Below, in pieces: positions 16,081 through 23,333 of a stretch of 44,049 bases of DNA; the stretch's first letter is position 1; each line of letters begins with the position of its first letter. Below the pieces are notes generated by a model. That model was not told the origin of the DNA. It saw only the letters and a program-made list of their open reading frames with translations, and ran no database searches. A program made the position numbers and the translations under genes. Source of the stretch: Candidatus Hadersleviella danica (GTDB lineage Bacteria > Chloroflexota > Anaerolineae > Promineifilales > Promineifilaceae); NCBI GenBank assembly GCA_016711405.1, contig JADJSZ010000056.1:1-44049 (forward strand), in the 5' to 3' direction.

Positions 16081-16728
16081 ATGGACAACCACTTTTTCGA
16101 TTTCTTCTTGCTGGTATTTGTCGCCCTCTTCACCCTCATCAACCCGCTGGGAGTGGTTCCCGTGTATGCGGCCATGACCAACGATATTCCCCCCGCCCAA
16201 GCGCGGCGCATTGCCCGGACGGGCACACTGGTTGCGCTGGGGATTTTGCTGTTGTTTGCCCTCACCCAACGCTTTTTCTTCGATTTTTTCGGGGTTTCGG
16301 TGGAGAGTTTGCGGATGGTGGGGGGCTTTATTTTGCTCAATATCGGCTGGAGCATGTTGCAGGCACGGCCGTCGCCCACCAAGCATGATGAGGACGAGCA
16401 ACAGCAGATTTTGGAGCGGGGACACGATATGGCCATCACCCCGTTGGGAATTCCCATTTTGGCAGGGCCGGGGGGCATTACCACCGTCATTTTGTATATG
16501 AATTCGGCCGTGGATGTGACCGAACAGGCGGCCGTTATCGCCGCCATCCTCGCCGTCTTATTCATCACCTTCCTCGCCTTGCTGGGAGCCAAGCAGATTA
16601 TGCTCTGGCTGGGCGAGCAGGGGAGCAAAGTGGTGGTGCGGATGATGGGGCTAATTTTAATGGTGATTGGGGTGGAGTTCTTCTTTAGCGGCTTCGGCCC
16701 TGTGCTACAGGGCATTTTAGGGCTGTAA
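16081..16728 (+). CDS. MarC family integral membrane protein
   Basis: A 215-residue MarC/UPF0056 protein with about six hydrophobic segments. Family features visible include the N-terminal LFTLINPLGVVPVYAAMT, RRIARTG, and the second-half repeat ITPLGIPILAGPGGITTVI. Despite the name, the family is not established as a drug pump; its role remains unclear. It is a single gene, convergent with the CSLREA gene. Confidence 0.9.
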   Translation: MDNHFFDFFLLVFVALFTLINPLGVVPVYAAMTNDIPPAQARRIARTGTLVALGILLLFALTQRFFFDFFGVSVESLRMVGGFILLNIGWSMLQARPSPTKHDEDEQQQILERGHDMAITPLGIPILAGPGGITTVILYMNSAVDVTEQAAVIAAILAVLFITFLALLGAKQIMLWLGEQGSKVVVRMMGLILMVIGVEFFFSGFGPVLQGILGL

Positions 16729-16733
16729 ACTTC

Positions 16734-16866
16734 GGGTGTGTTTCATTTGGGTTGAAACATTGTAGGGGTAGGCCTTGCGCCTACCCCCAGTCTCGAAATT
16801 ACCAGAAGCTAGGGCAACCACAAGGGTTGCCCCTACGATCTTCCTCAACTGAGATGAAACACACCC
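16734..16866. repeat. Palindromic element with 12-bp terminal inverted repeats
   Basis: Terminal repeats GGGTGTGTTTCA (16734-16745) and TGAAACACACCC (16855-16866) are perfect. Inside, GTAGGGG (16762-16768) pairs with CCCCTAC (16830-16836), enclosing two nested hairpins: TAGGCCTTGCGCCTA and GGGCAACCACAAGGGTTGCCC (described here by its arms GGGCAACC and GGTTGCCC). No coding capacity. Related GTAGGGG cores are at 20592-20650 and 33861-33919. Confidence 0.75.
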
Positions 16867-16875
16867 ATAAACTTC

Positions 16876-16908
16876 AGGTGCGACGCACTTGGCAAGTGCG
16901 TCGCACCT
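16876..16908. terminator. 15-bp perfect hairpin between convergent genes
   Basis: AGGTGCGACGCACTT, loop GGC, then the perfect complement. It sits between the convergent MarC gene and CSLREA gene. It lacks a clear T-run, so it is either a hairpin terminator of weak type or a palindromic repeat. Confidence 0.55.
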
Positions 16909-16916
16909 TGGGCTTA

Positions 16917-18698
16917 TTAGCGCATGACTAGCGGTAGGTAAACAGCCCGTGTGCCACCTAGCTCGAACGCGCCACTATCGCAGGCGGCCGTGCCCCGCCC
17001 CAACCCCCGCTGGTCTATGCCGTTGATGGGTTCGGCCGTGCATCCCCCCACCACGGCCGCATCAACCGCTGGGCTACCTTCCAACAAGGCATGGGTCAAT
17101 GTGTCCCCCCCGTTATCCCCCAGCGGAGCCAACAACGGGTCAACTTCCACTTGGTCGCTGGGCGCAGACAGCCCCGTACAGGTCGCATCATCGGCCACAT
17201 TGCCGCCCAGCGAGCTGATTGGGGTGGCAATGACCACACAACTGTTGACTTGGGGGGTGGCAATCACGCTGTTTTGCATCGTCAGGGAAGCATCCCCATT
17301 TTTATACACATCAAACAGGGAGTTGTTGGCCAAGGTGACATGGATAAGGGTGGCACTGCCCGTACCCGCGACCATCAGCCCGCCGCCCGCCACGGCCGTG
17401 TTGCCGCTGACAGTGCTGTTGTTGAGCGCTACGACATTGCCCGCCCACACCCCGCCCCCATGTTGGCTGGCGGTGTTGCTGTACACGGCCGTGCGGTTCA
17501 GCGTCACCGTGCCGCTATTGCTGTGGACATACACGGCTCCCCCATTTACCCCGCCATTCTCATAAAAATGGCTGGTGGTGATGTTGGCCTCACTGCCGTC
17601 GGCCGTGTAAAGTGCCCCGCCATCCCCAAAGGGAGCGGTGTTAGCGGCAAATTGCACATTTTCGGCCGTGATGAGGCCGTTATTCCCCTCGCTATAAATA
17701 CCACCCCCCATGTCATTGCTGGTGTTATTGGTCACCGTGGCATCGTGGAGTGTTATCTGCCCCCCGCTGATGTTGTAAATTGCCCCACCCGCCAGTTGCG
17801 CCCCATTGCCCTGCAATTCGGAGCCATTTTGAATCACCACCAACCCGTTCTCGTTGGCAATGCCGCCGCCATTCATGGCCTGCGCCAAATTGCCGCGCAC
17901 CATGCTGGCGTTGAGGGTGAGAGTCCCCCCTAAGCTGGCGATTCCACCACCTGTGCCCGCTTGGTTGTATTCCACCAGCGTATGGGTGAGGGTGATAACC
18001 CCCGCCGTATTGACCACGCCGCCCCCAAATGCATCGCTGAGGTTGTGGTGGATGGCGCTATGGGTCAGGCTGAGTTGGCCTGCGGTGTTGTAGATGCCCC
18101 CGCCGGGTTCGGTGGTGATGTTGCCTTGCACGGTCACGGCCGTGCCCACGACACTGCCCTCGCGATTGATGATGCCCCCACCCATCACGGCCGTATTGGT
18201 CAGCACATGGCTGTCGCTCACTGTCAGCTCCGATTTTTCGGCGAACAAACCACCGCCCGCATGGGCTTCATTGTGGGTGATGTGGCTATGGCTAATATCG
18301 GCCGTGACCCCCTCGAACAGCATCACCCCGCCCCCCCAACCTATGTTGGCCTTGGTTGCCTTATTGTCCGTTATGGTGCTATGGGTAATGGTCAGGACGC
18401 TACTTGCGCCTTCTACACCTTCCATGTAGATACCCCCACCGTGGTTTTCCTCAGCCGTGTTGCCCTGCACGGTGCTGTTTTGGATGGTTACATGGCCCCC
18501 ATTACTGCTATGAATCCCACCCCCCGCGATAAAGGCGGTATTCAGGTTGATGGCGCTCTCTGCTTCCACCACCAACACCCCCTCGCCATTCAACACCCCA
18601 CCCCCCGAGCCACCACTGCTTTCGTTCACGCGCACCGTCGTCCCTTGCAGGGTCAGGTGGGCAGTGGGGCCGCTGTTGGCCAAGCCACCGCCGCCCAA
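16917..18698 (-). CDS. CSLREA beta-helix paralogue 1, longest open fragment
   Basis: 593 codons of uninterrupted right-handed beta-helix repeats ending in the AVYLPLVMR tail. The in-frame family sequence continues upstream to about 18860 (LNNSGTLTLTNVTLQNN), so the TTG at 18698 is not a genuine start; this is a piece of the locus 16917-19309. Confidence 0.6.
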   Translation of the reverse strand: MGGGGLANSGPTAHLTLQGTTVRVNESSGGSGGGVLNGEGVLVVEAESAINLNTAFIAGGGIHSSNGGHVTIQNSTVQGNTAEENHGGGIYMEGVEGASSVLTITHSTITDNKATKANIGWGGGVMLFEGVTADISHSHITHNEAHAGGGLFAEKSELTVSDSHVLTNTAVMGGGIINREGSVVGTAVTVQGNITTEPGGGIYNTAGQLSLTHSAIHHNLSDAFGGGVVNTAGVITLTHTLVEYNQAGTGGGIASLGGTLTLNASMVRGNLAQAMNGGGIANENGLVVIQNGSELQGNGAQLAGGAIYNISGGQITLHDATVTNNTSNDMGGGIYSEGNNGLITAENVQFAANTAPFGDGGALYTADGSEANITTSHFYENGGVNGGAVYVHSNSGTVTLNRTAVYSNTASQHGGGVWAGNVVALNNSTVSGNTAVAGGGLMVAGTGSATLIHVTLANNSLFDVYKNGDASLTMQNSVIATPQVNSCVVIATPISSLGGNVADDATCTGLSAPSDQVEVDPLLAPLGDNGGDTLTHALLEGSPAVDAAVVGGCTAEPINGIDQRGLGRGTAACDSGAFELGGTRAVYLPLVMR

Positions 18699-19309
18699 CG
18701 CACCTTGGTTGATAATGACTTGGCTGTTGCTAATGGTGACGCTTCCGTTGGCGTTGTAAAGGCCGCCGCCTGCGTTGGCAAGGTTGTTTTGCAGGGTGAC
18801 ATTGGTCAGGGTGAGTGTGCCGCTGTTGTTGAGAAGGCCGCCGCCGTTATCGGCCGTGCTTCCCCCGCAATGTCACCTTGTTCAGTTGGACGTTCACGCC
18901 GTGGACTTCCATCACCCGTTACCAGCCACATTCATGCGAATGGTGGCGGGCAATTCCCCATCTACCGTGAAACGCACATAATCCAGCACATCCAAATCAC
19001 CCTCGTCGTCGCCATTGCCGGGCAATACCAGCACATACTCTTCGCCGCTGGCCAAAAGAATAATATCGAGTTCGTTGGCCAAGCCAGCTAAACATTCGCC
19101 GGGGGCATTGACAAAGCGGGTGTTGTTGTTGGCGTTGTATAACGCCTCACGCAGGGAGCATCGGGCATCGCCCCCATCATGTCAATTGTGGTTGTCACCA
19201 CAATCGGGTTTTCGGTGGGTGCGGCCGAGATGGGGGTTTGGAAACCCCACACGGCCGCCAAAGCGAGAACAGCAAAGGGTAAAATAAGCAAATGAGCAAT
19301 GCGAGACAT
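16917..19309 (-). CDS. CSLREA / choice-of-anchor-Q beta-helix exported protein (paralogue 1), frame-broken
   Basis: Reading across frames gives an exported protein of about 797 residues. The start at 19309 has a signal peptide (MSRIAHLLILPFAVLALAAV). The CSLREA motif CSLREALYNANNN follows at about residue 45. Many GGGL/GGGI beta-helix turns resemble polymorphic outer-membrane (Pmp) repeats, and a choice-of-anchor-Q ending is seen (NGIDQRGLGRG, ACDSGAFELG). The tail is AVYLPLVMR. Three breaks lie at G/C runs: near 19185 (five G, six needed), near 18917 (three, four needed) and near 18862 (five, four needed). From about 18860 to the stop the frame is intact. The protein is probably a surface adhesin or structural protein. 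Confidence 0.8.
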
Positions 19310-19330
19310 ATGTACCTCTGGGGAGTAAGT

Positions 19331-19363
19331 AAACCTTGCAGGTCTTGAAGACCTGCAAGGTTT
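19331..19363. repeat. 16-bp perfect palindrome in the CSLREA1 leader
   Basis: AAACCTTGCAGGTCTT and its exact complement, separated by one base. It lies 22 bp upstream of the CSLREA1 start codon on the minus strand, immediately before the ribosome-binding site, so a hairpin here could affect translation. Confidence 0.8.
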
Positions 19364-19403
19364 AGAAAATGATGGATTTGTTGGACGCAGAGGAGGATAG
19401 CAA

Positions 19404-19438
19404 GGCAACGTCACAAGCCCGTCATGGCAACGTCACAA
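19404..19438 (-). promoter_or_regulatory. Phased CGTCA direct repeats upstream of CSLREA1
   Basis: Two perfect 13-mers GGCAACGTCACAA (19404-19416 and 19426-19438) are 22 bp apart, and a third CGTCA lies between them in 11-bp phase. Such 11-bp-phased repeats are typical of OmpR/PhoB-type regulator sites. A similar pair lies upstream of the second CSLREA gene. Confidence 0.5.
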
Positions 19439-19657
19439 AATGAGCGTTTTTTTTTGACGAGGCGCAACGAGGCAAGGGCGGGAAGGAAATAAGGCCGTTG
19501 CCGAAAAAATTAAAAGGTTTGACGCAGAGACACAAGGGCGCAGGGAGCGCAGAGAGCTTCTCTGGGAAATCTCCCCTGCGTCCTTTGCGTCTCAGCGCCT
19601 TTGCGTCAAAAAAAAAGATTCAATTACAAGTTGTTCGTACACTCTTTTTTGCATCTC

Positions 19658-19686
19658 TTGTCAGTTGGATAGTACGTCAGTATGAT
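19658..19686 (+). promoter_or_regulatory. Sigma70-type promoter of the HU-related gene
   Basis: TTGTCA (19658-19663), 17 bp, TATGAT (19681-19686). The predicted start near 19693 gives a leader of about 100 nt before the ATG at 19792, which is preceded by AGGAG. Confidence 0.65.
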
Positions 19687-19791
19687 TACCGACTGTGGGC
19701 AGAGAAGCCTCCCCCGCCCACTCTTTTATTCGCAGTGCGGTTGGGAAAATTGGGAACTCGGCCGTGCCTCACCCCTATAGGAGTAGCTCCC

Positions 19792-20172
19792 ATGAGTATT
19801 AAATACAATGTCGTTGCCCGCAAAAACCCCCGTGACCAAGAAGCCCCGCCCAAATATTACCCTTCTATCCAAAGTACAGGGCGAACCAGCGTGCGCCAAC
19901 TGGCCGAGCGCATGGCCGAAATCTCTACCCTCAGCACCATAGACACAATGGCCGCCATCGAAGCCTTTTTACAGGTTGTGCCCCAAGAGTTAACCAAGGG
20001 GAATATCGTTGATTTGGGAGACTTTGGCTCATTCTGGCTCCGTACCAAGTCCGATGGCACGGAAGTCGAGTCTGAAGTCAAGAAAACCCAGATTGGGTTC
20101 ATCAAGCCCCAATTTCGACCGGGCAAAGAATTCCAGAAAGTGTTGAATAACGCCGAATTCAAAAAAGGCTAG
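19792..20172 (+). CDS. HU-related DNA-binding protein (Bacteroidetes-type)
   Basis: A 126-residue protein of the HU/IHF superfamily, in the 'HU-related' branch common in Bacteroidetes. It starts MSIKYNVVARKNPRDQEAPP, then has the helical dimerisation region with LAERMAEISTLSTIDTMAAI, the GNIVDLGDFGSFWL turn, and the C-terminal FRPGKEFQKVLNNAEF. The extra N-terminal strand and the Lys/Arg content differ from classical 90-residue HU. It probably binds and bends DNA. The ATG at 19792 has AGGAG upstream; the longer open frame is repeat. It is alone on the plus strand between minus-strand exported proteins, with its own promoter and terminator. Confidence 0.88.
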   Translation: MSIKYNVVARKNPRDQEAPPKYYPSIQSTGRTSVRQLAERMAEISTLSTIDTMAAIEAFLQVVPQELTKGNIVDLGDFGSFWLRTKSDGTEVESEVKKTQIGFIKPQFRPGKEFQKVLNNAEFKKG

Positions 20173-20194
20173 TCCAAGCGCTCAAGATATAGAC

Positions 20195-20233
20195 AAGACT
20201 CCAAAGGTTTCCAAAGCCTTTGGGGTCTTTTTT
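20195..20233 (+). terminator. Intrinsic terminator of the HU-related gene
   Basis: Stem AAGACTCCAAAGG / CCTTTGGGGTCTT (20195-20207 with 20217-20229, one G-T pair) followed by a run of six T (20228-20233). Confidence 0.85.
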
Positions 20234-20474
20234 GTTTGTAAGGAAGAGCGATTATTTAAGCTGAACGTTTTGCTGATTGGAAGAAAATTTTTAAAGCAAA
20301 AGGGCAAAAGAGCAATGGCGCAAAGAGGTTTTTGCGAATGAAATTTTCTCGAGTAACTTTGCTTTTTTGTTCTTTTGCCTTTTTGCAATAAAACTTGATT
20401 TTGGCTTAAAAGAAACTTCAACTCACTTGCAATTGTGCAAGTTATTAAATTATTTTTCCTAAGGACTTTTTTTA

Positions 20475-20564
20475 AAAACATCTATAAGTTTTTACCAAAA
20501 CATTTAAATGTTTTGGCTAAAATGTCTAGAAGTTTTTGTTGAAACATCTAGAAGTTTTTGCCAA
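20475..20564. repeat. ACATCTAGAAGTTTTTG repeats with embedded palindrome
   Basis: Three diverged copies of ACATCTAGAAGTTTTTG (starting near 20479, 20522 and 20544). Between the first two lies a perfect 22-nt palindrome with half-site CCAAAACATTT (20495-20516). Confidence 0.7.
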
Positions 20565-20591
20565 TGACTGAGTTGTTTGGTCGGGCGGATT

Positions 20592-20650
20592 GTAGGGGCA
20601 ATCCTTGTGGTTGCCCTCCACAAAGGGCGACCACAAGGGTGCGCCCCTAC
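20592..20650. repeat. GTAGGGG-type palindromic element
   Basis: GTAGGGG (20592-20598) is mirrored by CCCCTAC (20644-20650), with internal GGTTGCCC and GGGCGACC arms. The preceding CTGAGTTGTTTGGTCGG matches the left flank of the 33831-33952 element. Confidence 0.7.
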
Positions 20651-20655
20651 GAACC

Positions 20656-20688
20656 AAAAAGGCCACCCCCTGTGCAGGGGGTGGCCTT
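20656..20688 (-). terminator. Strong intrinsic terminator of the vitellogenin-like gene
   Basis: Stem AAGGCCACCCCC / GGGGGTGGCCTT with loop TGTGCA and five T on the minus strand. It follows the reconstructed stop codon (20712-20714) by about 20 bp and supports that stop as the real end. Confidence 0.85.
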
Positions 20689-20805
20689 GGGTAGGTGGGG
20701 GCAAACGGCCGTTATTGCGTCTGCCAACACTCATCAAGAATCGTAAAATTCTCGGCCGCGACCGTGTAATCCCAAATCGTCTCTTGGTACAGCGTGTGCC
20801 AATTT

Positions 20806-21168
20806 TTAATCCCCGCCCCTCCACAAACAGGAGAGAGCCAAATCCAGCGCGGTCACATTCACGGGCACATTCAGGCACACCTTAAAGTTGTCTGTCGGAT
20901 TGTAAACAGCGTCCAGTTCCCCCTTGGCCGTCACCCGGATAACATCCACATCCAAAGCCAACCCACCCCGCAAAATAAGCACTTGGGCATACCCGCGAGC
21001 CGTGGCATGGACATTGGCCGTGGCGGTTATATCCAAATCGCCCGACATATCCACCAAATTGCACACATTCCACGCATAGCTGTAATCAATGCTGTAATTC
21101 ACCGAGGCGGCCACATCTACCCCCACCGACAAACCTGCCCAGATGGGATAGTTGAATTGGTAATCCAA
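20806..21168 (-). CDS. Vitellogenin-like protein, C-terminal beta fragment
   Basis: Amphipathic beta-strand repeats (WAGLSVGVDVAASVNYSID, MSGDLDITATANVHATA, LALDVDVIRVTAKGELDAV) resemble the lipid-cavity or barrel sheets of the C-terminal half. A frame change near 20830 restores a further 40 residues ending at 20712. Confidence 0.45.
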   Translation of the reverse strand: MDYQFNYPIWAGLSVGVDVAASVNYSIDYSYAWNVCNLVDMSGDLDITATANVHATARGYAQVLILRGGLALDVDVIRVTAKGELDAVYNPTDNFKVCLNVPVNVTALDLALSCLWRGGD

Positions 21169-21203
21169 AAGGTGTGGGTTCCTTTAGGGATATTGCTCCC
21201 CCG

Positions 21204-21665
21204 TTAGCCACCACAAGCCACATCGAACTCAAGGTCGCTCAACGTGTTGCCAAACAGAACCAAGTCATACTCAAATCGTTGAATGGCGGGGTTATCTTGT
21301 TTCGGAGCCAAGCGTGCCGTCACAAAGGCGACTGTGCCGCTTTTATAGATGTTCAGCTTAGGCACATTAAAGCGGTAATCCACATTCTGGCGGGCAAATA
21401 CCTCGAGCCGTGTGGCATGGGGCGGGCTTTTCCACAGAAACTCGCCGGGCAAACTGCCGCCCACATTGGGGCCGCCCACATCCTTGTTCCAGTAGTAGAT
21501 AAACACACCCCCCTTGGGTTTGGGTTGCAGGGACTCGTAGTCGGCCAAAGTTTGGTTGAGGTTGTCGGATGGCTTGCGGGCGGTTCTTGAGCGTGACGAC
21601 GGCCATCGGAATGTCGTAGGGTCATCCAACCACGGTTCCGGGATCCACGCTAAACACAGGGTCAA
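21204..21665 (-). CDS. Vitellogenin-like protein, beta-rich fragment
   Basis: Family-unassigned sequence of the same locus: GGVFIYYWNKDVGGPNVGG through IQRFEYDLVLFGNTLSDLEF. It looks like extracellular beta-sandwich sequence. The first 35 or so codons are out of frame; the real frame runs on into 20806-21168. Confidence 0.45.
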   Translation of the reverse strand: MTLCLAWIPEPWLDDPTTFRWPSSRSRTARKPSDNLNQTLADYESLQPKPKGGVFIYYWNKDVGGPNVGGSLPGEFLWKSPPHATRLEVFARQNVDYRFNVPKLNIYKSGTVAFVTARLAPKQDNPAIQRFEYDLVLFGNTLSDLEFDVACGG

Positions 21666-21755
21666 GCATATCTATAAGTAGGTTTTCCGCTTCTTCGCTG
21701 GGGTCGTTGCGCAGACCCCAAATCGCGGCGGCGCGTACTTTGGTGTTGCTGTGCC

Positions 21756-22445
21756 CTAAATAGGGTTGCATGGTGGCCAGCAAATTGGGCATTTTGGTGT
21801 TGCCCAAGGCCAGCAACGCGACTTCGGTTTCAGCCTCGGTGGCGGCGGTACTTGGTTTAGCAAGGTGTTGGCCAAATTTTGGGCCACGGCCGGGTCGGAT
21901 TCGCTCAGGGCGGCCGAGACCGCCCCCAGAGCTTTGGCGGCCGTGTCTTTCTGCGCCTGCGTGGCCGTGCCACTATTCATCACGTTGGTTAACGTGTTGT
22001 AGCTAATCGGCAGAGGGTTCTCCAGCAAAGCAAGGGTATGCAAGGCATGGTGGCTAATCTCGGCCGGGATAATTATTCCCACAGGGTCGGCCAAACCCGC
22101 CAAACTCATTTGTGCCGCTTCAGAACCATCAAACGTGAGCAGGTTCATGTAGGTTTGGGCAATGTCGGGGTTGTTCAGATTGCTGTTGAGCCGGCTGAGG
22201 AGCGTGCTTTGCACCAATCCCGTCTGGCTGTCGCGGTCGGCGTTGATAAGGAAGCGCATCCGCGTGAACAGGGCGGGGTTGTTGGGGTCGGCTTCCAGCG
22301 TGTCAAATTCCGCCTCAATATCAAGCTCGTCGGGATTCAGGCCGCCCGTCATGGGGGCCATTTCGTCGAAGACGATGCCGATGCGCCCTGTTTGGTAGAC
22401 GATGTCTGGCCGTTTTTGGATTGGGGTCGGCACAACCTCGCTCAA
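21756..22445 (-). CDS. Vitellogenin-like protein, helical-domain fragment
   Basis: The longest intact piece (about 205 real codons) of the locus 20712-23060. It covers the end of the beta region (DIVYQTGRIGIVFDEMAPM), then alpha-helical repeats (TRMRFLINADRDSQTGLVQ, HHALHTLALLENPLPIS, LANTLLNQV). The last 25 codons are out of frame. Confidence 0.5.
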   Translation of the reverse strand: MSEVVPTPIQKRPDIVYQTGRIGIVFDEMAPMTGGLNPDELDIEAEFDTLEADPNNPALFTRMRFLINADRDSQTGLVQSTLLSRLNSNLNNPDIAQTYMNLLTFDGSEAAQMSLAGLADPVGIIIPAEISHHALHTLALLENPLPISYNTLTNVMNSGTATQAQKDTAAKALGAVSAALSESDPAVAQNLANTLLNQVPPPPRLKPKSRCWPWATPKCPICWPPCNPI

Positions 22446-23084
22446 CTTGAGCGTGCCATCGAAATGGTATGTCCCCAGAAAGCGGTTCCCTCTAAATCAT
22501 CTGGCGGCTCCTCCCCCATTTCTTGGTTATCGGGCAAAATGTCGGCCGTTTCGCTAAAGCGAATATAGCTATACACCCCATGTTCCCTATCGAGCAGGTA
22601 GTTCAGGTTGGTATCCATGAGCATGGCGGGGCATCCCCTTGGTAATAAAACTCTGTAAAGAGTCTTGGTTGAGCGATTTGGGTGAGGCGAGGCCATTGGG
22701 TTGCAAATGGGCGGTATAGGCCGCCTCGTACAAGCCCTGTATGCCACTTTCAGCGGCCGTGTACGCTTCGCCATTGTCCAAAACACCCTGCAACGAGTTC
22801 AACACTCCTTTGGCATAATTGGCCATCACGGGGTTGATATTCTCGGCAATTTGCACCTCCACAACCGTGCCACCCTTTGCCCAAAACAGGGTTTCGAACC
22901 GCACCAATCAGTGGAATAAATAAATTGGTCGGGGTCGTCCCCATTTCTTTGGCACAACACCACCTTGTCCAGCTCAAGTTCCCCCACAAAAGTATCGCCG
23001 TTCTCAAAACCCGTGATACTGACTTTGGCCAACCCTGTCAGGAGGGTGTAGCTGGGTGCGCCCTTCTTCCCACCCGAGGGGAAG

Positions 23085-23187
<103 letters not shown>

Positions 23188-23276
23188 GGGGAGCGGCGCA
23201 AATAGCCGGCCTTTGGGGGTCAACCGCCGGCCGTGAGGCCGCGCTCAAACAGCCACCCCATCGGCCGAGCTGTCGC

Positions 23277-23306
23277 AAAAAAGCGGTGCTGTTGTCTCAG
23301 CACCGC
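23277..23306 (-). terminator. Intrinsic terminator of CSLREA paralogue 2
   Basis: Stem GCGGTGCTG / CAGCACCGC, loop TTGTCT, six T on the minus strand. It lies 28 bp past the restored stop at 23334. Confidence 0.85.
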
Positions 23307-23333
23307 CTGTCATTCATTCAGGTTCAGTTGTGT

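Larger units (their letters stand above)
19310..19791. other. 480-bp spacer: CSLREA1 leader, repeats, HU promoter
   Basis: It contains, left to right, a 16-bp perfect palindrome (19331-19363), two perfect CGTCA-containing direct repeats (19404-19438), a GACGCAGAG/CGCAAAG inverted array (19520-19615) and the HU promoter (19658-19686). No gene other than the flanking ones is supported; an in-frame upstream extension of the HU gene is a translation of the repeats. Confidence 0.7.
20173..20711. other. 538-bp AT-rich spacer with several repeat families
   Basis: No gene is supported. It holds the HU terminator (20195-20233), a GCAAAAG inverted array (20291-20330 mirrored by 20358-20390), a three-copy ACATCTAGAAGTTTTTG array with a 22-nt palindrome (20475-20564), a GTAGGGG element (20592-20650) and a minus-strand terminator (20656-20688). 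Much of it is clearly richer in A and T than the coding regions. Confidence 0.7.
20712..23060 (-). pseudogene. Frame-broken protein resembling vitellogenin/large-lipid-transfer N-terminal module
   Basis: Joining frames in order gives about 780 residues. An N-terminal beta region (LTGLAKVSITGF, TFVGELELDKVVL) is followed by NYAKGVLNSLQG, a counterpart of the 'IKRGILSLLQ' segment of animal LLTPs. A helical region then contains HHALHTLALLENPL and LALGNTKMPNLLATMQPYL with VRAAAIWGLR, which is the LLTP superhelical pattern. A beta-rich C-terminal half ends TILDECWQTQ at 20712. Breaks lie near 22900, 22650, 22450, 21830, 21640, 21190 and 20830. The 5' end runs into the poly-G tract at 23085-23186, so the start and signal peptide are not visible. 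An exported lipid- or polymer-binding role is inference; the breaks may be sequencing errors. Confidence 0.6.

Noticed and set aside
19498..19791. N-terminal extension of the HU-related gene
   Set aside because: Repeat-derived residues (RHKGAGSAE, LRPLRLSAFAS); the promoter and ribosome-binding site point to 19792.
20182..20878. Two minus-strand frames in the AT-rich spacer
   Set aside because: They read through repeat arrays and a terminator and have no family sequence.
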